This document shows positions 55,448 to 64,000 of a stretch of 64,000 nucleotides of DNA, piece by piece (the first letter of the stretch is position 1; every line of letters begins with the position of its first letter). This DNA comes from Diphasiastrum complanatum (Eukaryota; Streptophyta; Lycopodiopsida; Lycopodiales; Lycopodiaceae), in NCBI GenBank assembly GCA_029204225.1, contig CM055097.1:68921545-68985544 (forward strand), given 5' to 3'. Both the position numbers and the translations under genes were made by a program. The notes beneath the pieces were generated by a model. That model did not search any database. It saw only the letters and a program-made list of their open reading frames with translations, and was not told the DNA's origin.

Positions 55448-58400
55448 TCATATTGCATAAATTGACTCAATTTGTGCACACAAAAACTCAAATCTTGCCT
55501 AGTAATGGTAAGCCAAATTAAGGAGCCTATAAGACTCCTAAAAAGTGTGATGTCCTCGAAGGATCTTTCATCACCTTTATTAGGATCTTTCTCAATTTGC
55601 TCCATTGGAGTATCTATGCTCTTAGAATTTTCCATATGGAATTTTTGACATATAAAAACATAATCTTTATGAAAGTCAATCTCTAGGCCTAGAATGTAAT
55701 GGATCTCTCCTAGATCTTGCATTTTAAACTCACATCCAAGTGCTAGCTTAGTTTTCTCAACTAGCTTGATACAACTTCCACAAAGAATAATGTCATCAAC
55801 ATAGATTAGAAGAATTACAATATTACTATCAACAAGCTTTAGATACATGGAAGGATCATAGTCACTAAGAACAAATCCTAGTGAGATAAGGAAAGAGTTG
55901 AGTCTTGAATACCATGATCTTGGTGCTTGCTTTAGTCCATAGAGACTTTTGAAGAGCAAGCACACTTTGGATTCATCCTTGATGAATCCTTGAGGTTGTT
56001 CCATATAAATCTCCTCCTCAAGGTAACCATTTAAAAGAGCATTGGATACATCTAATCAGAACACCTTCCATTTGAAAAAACAAGCAAGAGAAATAAGAAT
56101 TCTTATTGTCACCATCTTTGCAACAGGTGCATAGGTCTCCTCATAATCAAGGCCATGGATTTGAGCAAATCCTTTGGCACATAATCTGGCCTTGAACTTG
56201 TTGATGGTGCCATCGTGATTGTATTTGATTCGAAATACCCACTTGCAACCAATCACATGCTTGTTGGATGGTGGATCCACAAGCTCCCAAGTATTGTTGG
56301 TGATCAATGCATCATACTCTTGCTTCATGGCATCATACCACTCCTTGGTATTGAGTGCCTCTTGTACTTTCCTTGGCTCTTCATGAGAAACAAAAATCAA
56401 TAGTAATAGTTGGTGATGCATCTATAGATGACTTTCTCGGCCCCATCCAATGATGAATGTTGATCTTCATGGAAAATAACATCTCTACTTTCAATAACTT
56501 GAGAAGTAGAGAGCACAAAGACTCTATAAGCGTTTTCGGTGGACGAGTATCCAACCATGATCCCTTTGCATGAGGTAGGATCATCCTTCTTCCTTGTTTC
56601 CAAGGGAATATGGGTAAAGCATATGCATCCAAAAACTCTGAGGTGATCAACCTAAGGATTCTTCAAATATAAGATCTCATATGGTGACTTTCCTCCAAGA
56701 GCTATATGTGGGAGTCTATTACAAAGATAATTTGCACAATTTACGTCTTCTCCCCAAAAGTCTTTTGGCAAAGATGCCTCAATTCTCAGAGCTTTTGCAC
56801 ATTCACATTAAGGATCTATTCTTTCTCTCGGCCACTCCATTTTGAGATTTAATGCCTTCAAGCTCACAATAGTCAGAGAATTTATTGGAGATATATTCTC
56901 CACCTCCATCACATCTAAGAGCTTTAATCTTCAATGGAATTTCTTCTCAACATAAGCTTTGAAAATAAGGAAATGATCAAACACCATAGATTTAGAAGCA
57001 AGAAGATATATTCAAGTGAATCTTGTGAAATCATCAATGAAAGTAACAAAACAAGTGGCTCCTCCCTTGCTCATAGTTGATGAGAAATGCACATCCGAGT
57101 GGATAAAATCCAAAGGATGCTTACTTTTGATAGAAGATCTTGTAAATGGCTTTTTGTGAGATTTAGCAATAGCACAAGCCTCACAAGGCTTAATCTCCTT
57201 GTAAAATGACTTTGGCAAGCCAATAGCTTTGGCTTCTTTGATCATAGAGAGCATGGATTTGTAGTTGGGATGTCCCAACCTCCTATGCTATAACTCCTCC
57301 ATAGGTAGCTTGTTTACAAGAGCAACATTACAAGCATTTACACATTCTCTTGGATCTAGTTTATCGATGCCTCCCAAATCTAGATTCTAGTGCAAGAATC
57401 TCATCATTTTTTTTGATAGTACAAGTATCAACATTGAATTTCACATCAAGGCCATTATCAAGCAATTGGCCAACACTAATAAGATACTTAGTAAGCTTAG
57501 GTACGTAAAGAACTTTAGTGAGAGAAAGAACTTTAGAAGATGCAAGCTTTAAGAGAATGCTCCCTATTCCTTCAATAGGACATTCAAAATCATTTGCAGT
57601 GTATATTGATTTCTTGGCTCCATCATAAGGTGCAATAGAAGAGAAAGAGTCCTTGGAGCTACACATATGTGAGGAGGCTCCACTATCAATATACCATAAT
57701 CCATCCTTCTTGAAAGGAGAGGATGAGAAGCTAGAGACCATAAGAGATCCCTCTCCATCACTTGCAATAGTGTCTTCCTTCTCATTGGTGATGTTGGCTT
57801 GCTTGAGTTGATTCTTCTTCTTGAAGCAATTGGTGGCATAATGGCCTTTCTTGCCACAATAAAAGCACTTGATCTTCTTCTTCTTGAGCTTGGATATAGA
57901 AGAACTCGAGGAATTATCCTCCTCCTCATCTTTGTCTTTGGCTCTGGCTTTGTCCTTGCTTGAGGATTGTTGATGTTGGTTCTTGCTCCTCCATTTGTGC
58001 TTGTCTTTGGCAAAGAGAGCTTTGCCATCATTATGATTGAGAGAAAGCTTGTCCATCCTCAAGAGTTTGTACTCTTGTCTTGATTCTTCAGAAATAAGCA
58101 CACTTTGGAGGGCCTCCAAGCTTGGTAGCTCCTCCTTAATGGCATAGGATTGGACAAGATTGTCAAATTCACTTCTCAAGCCATTGAGAATGACTTGGAC
58201 TTGCTCACTTTGATTGATAGAATCACCAATGTATGCAAGCTCCCTACAAATATCCTTGACTCTCAAAACATAACTAGATGCACTCTCATCACTCTTTTGA
58301 CTGCTTTGGAAGATTTTTTTTTAAAGAGTGAGGAGCCTAGAGGTGTTCTTAGCCTCATAGATATTCTTGAGACAATCCCAAGCTTCTTTGGCTATAGTGC

Positions 58401-58660
58401 AAGTACCTATCTCCCTCAATATCTCATTAGAGACATTCATCTTAATGTAGTGGAGAGCCATCCTAGCTCTCTTCTTAAATTTTTGAACCTCTTGAAGAAC
58501 TTGAGGTTCTTGTTCAAGGCCAAGAACAATGTCCATCACATCTTGAAGTATCAAGATGGACTCCATCCTTCCATATTGAATAATTGGAAGTAGACAATCT
58601 CTCACTTGGTTCCAACAAGAATGAACCCATTGCGGCCATCTAAAGTGAAAAGAACTCAAA
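55448..58660 (-). pseudogene. Copia G gag-pol, RT truncated, RNase H missing
   Basis: Minus-strand Ty1/copia. The Gag N-terminus is near 58.6 kb (MESILILQDVMDIVLG; FKKRARMALHYIKMNVS), with Gag middle and CCHC knuckle CFYCGKKGHYATNC at about 57.86 kb and protease WYIDSGASSHMCSS (57361-58266 is one open frame of 301 codons). Pre-integrase and the integrase start (MGHPNYKSM, CEACAIAKSH, FIDDFTRFT) are at 57012-57278. The linker and RT follow at 56421-55448 ([35 protein letters not shown]; intact active site LIYVDDIILC). RT stops at HKLSQFMQ, where LTR-like sequence takes over. RNase H and a clear 3' LTR are absent. Confidence 0.9.
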
Positions 58661-60460
58661 TGATGAACAAAAGATGTTGCTACACACTCACAATAGGTTC
58701 CAATAATGATGTGCTATCAACTCCTATGGAAGGTCTTGCAACAAACTGTGAGATGATTCTCACTTGCTATCCAAATCTCTCCAAAACTAGATCTATATCA
58801 CATCAAATGATAGAGTATGAGAAAAGTTATGATCAAACACTCTTAGCACGTGTGAAATACACTAAGAGACCAAATTTGACTCAAATACAATGATATTGCA
58901 TGAAACAAAATGACTAAGATCTCAAAACAATGCCTAGATCACATATAGATGAGATTGATAAGCATTCAACTATGATTTGGGATCAAACAAGCAATCTCTT
59001 GACCAAACCAAATGTGTCCACCCAGGTCTAGGTGCCCTACCTAACCCTCTTCAAAAGCTTATAACTTTTGATTGGCGCATCCAAATGGAATGAAATTGAT
59101 TGCATAAAAAACTAGACAACACTAGCTTTAAAACAAGCTATCTAGCAAGATTTTTGGATAATCATGAAAGAGAACTCTCAAACTGAATTTGAATGTTCCT
59201 CACACGTGTTTGAGCACCTGATTCCGTACAGTACCAGGTCAGACCCAATCAATGCCCTATTGATCTCTTTTGATCCAAAATTGAACAAGATAGCTAGGAA
59301 AATAGATCTTGACAATTTCTAGCTCAATATTGATGGAAAATTTTCACACTAATGGATGGAAATGCATGGTAACCCTAGGTAGGCATTGATATTATGTTGA
59401 ATTCAAACGTGTGGAGTGTCCTTCACATGTCATTACGATCTCCTAAGGTGTGTGGATGCACAATGATCAAGACTAGATTGAGATTCAAGATCTATCTTAA
59501 ATTCAATGGCAAAAACACACCACTACATGCATTAACTCACTTCCAAAGTACATACACACGTGTGGGAAGCGTTCCAAAATAAAAACTAAGTACAAAAAGA
59601 GTTTGCTCTCGGGTAGAGAGAGAATCCAATCAATAGCTCTTGGGTAGAGAGAGAATGCTAGACAACACTTAGACTCAAAATCACTCTTAATCTTCAAATT
59701 ACTTAGATCAAAATGAGAAGTACAATGATACTATAGATCCACGAGCTAACACAATGCTCAAACATGATTGGACCACACATTTACCACCTCTTAATCCTAT
59801 TGCACCATTGATCCATTCACCTCTTGATTCTATTGGACCATTCTCAAGCATATCTAAAATCCTATTGGACCATTGATGGTTCTACCTCTAAACCCTATTG
59901 GCCCTCTTGAACTTCATGCTCACTAAGTTTTTATGAATTTTGCCTCAATGGTCATAATAGCTATCAAAGTTTCCCCTACACTTGTTGTGCAATGATGCTC
60001 AAACAAAAGATGTCGTGCCTCTCGTGCACTTCATCCCCTGAATAAGGCACTTTTGCATTGGATTTACCTTACCAGTTAGTTATAGGTACTCTATAGGTCT
60101 TTGTGGCAAGTATGCACCAAGAAATTGTCAAGTGAAAAGCATCAAACACTCAATTATGGCCTTAGTTAGGGCAGGTCCCCATGGTCCCAAAACCCCAACG
60201 AGGAGCTGCTTCATAAAAAGGGTATCAAAGGGCCCTTTGAAGCCCATAGTGAATGGAAATCTTTTCAACGAGGCCATATTTTATGGGGAATGTTCCAGGA
60301 GTCTTTGAGTTTGGGAGCCGTGGGACATTGCTCCTACGCCAAGGGTTGCCCCCATGAACTCCTCCTACATGAACTCCACTAGACACTCTTACCCAACTCA
60401 GCCCCCTCTTGACAAGATTTTTCATGATCTGTGATTTGCATGGGAATGAAATACGGCTGG
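58661..60460. other. Probable copia G leader/5' LTR and EXA1 upstream region
   Basis: No supported gene. CCTATTGGACCATT-type units recur at 59795-59900, and a 32-bp tandem unit (GGGTAGAGAGAGAAT) at about 59610-59660. No primer-binding site was found, so the LTR limits remain unknown. A minus-strand frame at about 60225-60425 has no recognised domain. Confidence 0.4.
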
Positions 60461-60512
60461 CTTGGAGAGACTATGTGTACCATCCGTCCGCGAGAGAAAA
60501 GAAAAGAAAAAG

Positions 60513-60575
60513 CCAATGCATTTAATTAATATATATATATATATATTTTATATTTCTTCTTCTTCTTCTTCGTCT
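60513..60575 (+). promoter_or_regulatory. Promoter of the GYF gene: CCAAT, TATA-like AT run, TTC repeat
   Basis: CCAAT at 60513-60517, ATATAT run with TTTTATATTTC at about 60528-60555, then (TTC)n at 60554-60571, which likely begins the pyrimidine-rich leader. The ATG is 345 bp downstream. Confidence 0.5.
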
Positions 60576-60899
60576 TCTCTTCTCATTTATGTATATATAC
60601 GTGCTTCGTTGATCTTTTTGCTCTCCACTCTTCGATTCTCTTCTGTTCCCGTTTCTGCTCTTCGCTTCGATCCATTTCTGCCATCGCCTTACAATCTGCA
60701 TCTCGCCCCTTGCGATCTCTGCCCCCTCAGGTCATCAGATTTTGCGTTGCTCTCTCTGCCTGCGGCCAACAACCCTCCACATCTTTGGTTGCTTGTGCTG
60801 CATTCGGCTTTCGGGGGTTTGCAGTCTGGACTAGGGTTTGCGAGATCCGCTCTGGCTGCACCCGCTTGCAGGTTGTAAGTTGCATTGGTTAGGTTTGTA

Positions 60900-63100
60900 A
60901 TGGCAGATGACAAATCCGGTGTTGTTGCTGGGCCTCCCCGTGATGGCAGCGCCTTTCGATTGGAGATTCAGAAACCAGGGGGTATGTTTCACATTCTGCA
61001 TATCTTTCTACAATGGGAATGTTACTCGATTTGCTTGAGTTGGTATGTTGCTCTCTGCATTACCATATTTTGTCCAATTTTGATGTTAGCTTAGCCTGAT
61101 GAACGGTCAATTGTTCCATCACAGGCTCCTTATACTTGTCATGATCTGGTCCTTGTGCCAAGTGACTATCTTGCTTTGGATCTCGCTGCCACCTCTATGC
61201 TTGCTTAATTTAGAGAAGAGTTAATAACGTCGCAGATTTCTTGTGTTTGTTTTTGTGCATATCTACTCTCCCCTCTTTGAGGCAACATTAATGTCCAAGC
61301 CACCTACGTAAAATCCTGGGCTAGTTTTCCAGCTTCCAATAATCTGCTGTAGGGATGAAATTTTTCAGGTGAAGCACGTAATTGCCAAGCTAAGTATCAC
61401 TAAGCGAATAAGCATTGCAAGATTTTAGGCCCTTCATTTATGTGTATAGGTTGAAAGCAATTGACAGGTGCTTAGAATCTTCATAGGTTTAGGAGTAGGG
61501 TTTGTCGGCTTGATTACGCCACAAGTTGGCTTTACCAATAAAAAATTTCGTTGGTCAATTGAGACGAACTAATCTTCTATTGGAAATCTCATCATTGCAT
61601 TTGAGGATATATATATGTATGAACTTTAGATTACAAAACTTGACAATCTGGTGAGGATTATGCTATTTAATGAAAGGAATAGGGGGGACAACATGGTCTA
61701 TTTGCATGTTTGTGGAAAAAGCATACATAAGAATTAAAACTTAATAATTGAGCTAAAGAAAGCATTATCTAGGGATTACACTCATGGTTGAGTGACCTTC
61801 AAGATTGGAACATGTTCATGTATACTAGTGTACATATGAAAGTAGGAAACTCACTAACAAGGAAGCATCATATCGTACTCATGATAAGGAGATGTTGGCA
61901 ATTGTGCACGCCCTCAAGATATGGCGACACTATTATATGGTTCTAAATTCTTGATTAAAAGTGACCATCACAGTTTGAAATATTTTTTGAGACAAAAGCA
62001 ATTGAATGATAAGCAAAAGAGCTGGTTGCCGTAGGTCCAATCTTATGATTTGGACATTGAATATCTTGAAGGAAAGGCATGCACTATCATAAAATGAACC
62101 CACCCATTTTTGTAAATCACTCGTCTGCTTGACTCCTTCGCTTCTGGGAAGGCTTTAAGGTCGTCTAGAGGATGGTGTTAGATAGTTCTTTGAGTGGTTC
62201 AAGGCTCCACTTAGGTACAACTTTCCTCTGCTAGTTAGCTGGCCAAATAGCCAAGCAAGAGGAGCTAAAGAGCTTTTGAAGAGAAGAAACAGCAAAAACC
62301 AAGAAAAAGAGGCTGAATGGCCCACCAAAATCCAAAAGAGAGTTTAGATTAGAGGTAGTACAGGCCATTTTTGTGTCTTGATCCTCTTTAAATTCTGTAC
62401 TACCATTTTTGTGTCTTGATCCTCTTTAAATTCTGTTTTTGTGCAAATAAACTGCGCTAGGATTTGAAAAAATGCCTCTCTTGATATAGAGAGTGAGTGA
62501 CTTACTTTTTTCACCCTAAATCCCAACTCTCTCTCTCTCTCTCTCCCTCGTATCTTGCTGGCACGGCCAGTTTGGCTGCGACCAACTTCTGCACGCCACA
62601 CATGTCCCCAGGTGGCCGGATGATGCTGCCTGCCGCCCTGCCCGACCTGCCCGACCTGCCCGAGTGACATTCAACTTTTGCTTGCCACGTGACCTGATGG
62701 GTTATCCCATAATATTTTCCCGGAACTGGTCCACCGTGCATATATACTCAAAATGCCTTTTGTCTCCCATGTGCGTGTGTGTGTGCGCTCCAGTCTCTTC
62801 CGGCGCCCTGGAGGTCCCGGCGCCAGGTGTGCGCCGGAAAACCCGGCGCCTGTGGTGGGGGTGGTCCTGGTGCCAGGTGGTCCCGGCGCCAGGTGGCGCC
62901 AGCGCCCCGGCTCGCGTTAGAGGGTGGCGCTGGGACATTGGGTCCCGGCACCCTGGTCCCGGCTGCCGGCCCGACGCCAGTTGTTTTGCGGCACAGTGGG
63001 GTCCTGGTTTGCACGGATTCATGTCCCTGCCCGGACTCCACGTGTTAATTCACGACTGGAACGGGGCCAAAGTTGTCCCCGTGCCAATAAGCGCCAACGT

Positions 63101-63154
<54 letters not shown>

Positions 63155-63911
63155 CTCTTTAAGTTGTGCTGAATCAATTTTTTTAAGGTGATTAGGTAGT
63201 GGTACAAAATGTTTTCTTCCCGCCAATTTAGCAGTTCTGAGTGAACATATTTTCATTTCTTCTCCACAAATTTGTGGTTTTTTGGTTCCCAAAATGAAGA
63301 AAGTAAAAATATATTAACTAGCTTTGTATGTACGTCATACCTTTTGGTACAGGACGGGATTCTGTGGTGTGTTCATTAACTTTCCTGTTCGAAAATCAAT
63401 AGGTGATGTTACGCTCCACTACTTTGACACTGAAATTTGACATGCAAATAAAAGATTATTGCGTGCAAAAGGTAAAATTTTGAGCTAGCAAAGTTCAGCA
63501 CTAGATTTGAACTTACGAAAAACCCTAAAGTAGTGAAAAAAGAGGTTACTGGAAATAGCTCTAATTCCTTGTGAAGAGGGCTGTCATCCTACAAAACAAA
63601 CATCGAGTCCTTGATGAGCAGAAGCAAATTGTGATTTTTACATCATACTAAGTCGGTACTTGGTATTAGTGGGTAACTCTAGGTATTGTCTCACGGCTTT
63701 CATTTGTTTTGTGGATTGGCACATTGCATTTAGTATTTGCTTTGGCTTTTTGTGTTTTGTTTGAGGGTGATTTAGCATCAATGAAATGACTTGCATGTAA
63801 TATTTTTGTTGTTTTTTGACAGATCCACCGTTTTCAGAGAGCACCCTTCCTCTCTCTCCCCAGTGGCTCTTGTCAAAACCAGGTGAAAGCAAGCATTCAG
63901 TCCCTGTTGGG
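60900..63911 (+). CDS. EXA1: EXA1-type GYF-domain protein, first two coding exons
   Basis: The N-terminus of the plant GYF-domain family that includes Arabidopsis EXA1, a large cytoplasmic protein that binds proline-rich partners and influences translation, immunity and potexvirus accumulation. Exon 1 is 60900-60981 ([16 protein letters not shown]...EIQKPG), with donor G|GTATGT. Exon 2 is 63823-63911, preceded by TTTTTTGACAG and followed by GTACGT. It encodes [29 protein letters not shown]; the [13 protein letters not shown] box is the family hallmark. The split Asp codon keeps the frame. The GYF domain itself lies beyond the right edge. The 2.84 kb first intron contains a gypsy fragment and a Mutator-like element. 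No coding damage is seen. Confidence 0.88.
61845..62090 (+). pseudogene. Gypsy RNase H fragment inside the GYF gene intron
   Basis: Plus strand, with a shift: [34 protein letters not shown] and [12 protein letters not shown] correspond to the RNase H and post-RNase H blocks of Ty3/gypsy pol. No LTR was seen nearby. Confidence 0.78.
62365..62436. repeat. 38-bp tandem duplication
   Basis: CCATTTTTGTGTCTTGATCC starts at 62365 and again at 62403, with identical following bases through TTAAATTCTG. Confidence 0.9.
62547..63098 (-). mobile_element. GC-rich Mutator-like element, copy 2
   Basis: Inverted relative of 4720-5350. The left end CTCGTATCTTGCTGGCACGG and the reverse complement of the right end GTTGGCGCTTATTGGCACGG match the ends of copy 1. 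The interior shares TATATATGCACGGTGGACC-like, AATATTATGGGATAA and CGGGCAGGGCGGC-type stretches. It lies between CT runs (62527-62545 and 63102-63150), consistent with insertion into a CT microsatellite. No transposase. Confidence 0.78.
63102..63150. repeat. (CT)n microsatellite
   Basis: About 24 units next to the Mutator-like element, within the GYF gene first intron. Confidence 0.95.
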
Positions 63912-64000
63912 GTACGTTCTTGGCCTGTAGTTAGTGCTGAAACTTTTGAAATTTTTGGACCTTAGTATTCCAGATAGTCTGTGTAGTAGGACTTGTCAAT

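Noticed and set aside
60225-60425. 66-residue minus-strand frame between copia G and the GYF gene
   Set aside because: No recognised domain, no promoter or polyA context; left as unassigned.
61845-62090. Possible exon of the GYF gene
   Set aside because: The translation is gypsy RNase H, not host-like, and exon 1 joins in frame to 63823 without it.

Overview
This window is eukaryotic nuclear DNA from a land plant. Two edge genes are recognisable as plant genes with canonical GT-AG introns: an ARG1/DNAJ15-type J-domain gene on the minus strand (start codon at 3774, running off the left edge) and an EXA1-type GYF-domain gene on the plus strand (start codon at 60900, running off the right edge). 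The lineage cannot be fixed from the sequence. The density of old LTR elements and a decayed SWIM-type zinc-finger gene would fit a seed-free vascular plant or a gymnosperm, but this is only a guess. No rRNA, functional tRNA, CRISPR array or bacterial-type operon was seen.

Between the edge genes nearly everything is transposon-derived. About 6.3-32.4 kb is one nested stack. The outer layer is a minus-strand Ty3/gypsy element (gag at 32.4 kb to the integrase end at 29.4 kb), followed by a 1.1 kb promoter-bearing block and then an unrecognised gene, here called ORF A. ORF A is split by a Ty1/copia element (copia C, 6863-26230, 5-bp target duplication TGGCT). Copia C is itself interrupted by a second gypsy/ORF A unit (about 8.93-22.36 kb). 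That gypsy unit carries a plus-strand copia element (copia E, 14780-20738) inserted just upstream of its RT domain. One LTR of copia C also carries a 73-bp tRNA-like insertion with a 27-bp target duplication, and the other LTR preserves the empty site. That gives at least four relative insertion layers.

From 32.9 to 38.6 kb there is less transposon material: a decayed zinc-finger/SWIM gene, an 82-bp tandem duplication with GA/TG microsatellites, a compact intact single-exon gene for a 75-residue membrane protein (36768-36995, minus), and a 231-bp MITE. From 38.6 to 52.0 kb there are plus-strand gypsy gag, mosaic copia pieces, a third ORF A copy (46.2-48.2 kb), a small deleted copia (48.3-50.2 kb) and minus-strand LTR fragments. 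From 52.0 to 55.1 kb no coding signal was found. From 55.1 to 58.7 kb lies a minus-strand copia (copia G), then its probable leader, then the GYF gene. Its large first intron holds a gypsy RNase H fragment and a GC-rich Mutator-like element whose inverted relative sits at 4720-5350.

The most unusual content is ORF A. It occurs in three diverged copies, each preceded by the same TATATAAGGG promoter, and two of them lie directly downstream of a gypsy integrase. Its predicted product has an unrecognised globular N-terminal domain, a Ser/Thr/Pro-rich linker and a coiled coil. Almost all transposon genes here are broken by stops, frameshifts or lost catalytic residues. Positions of ancient element ends are approximate unless a target duplication is cited.
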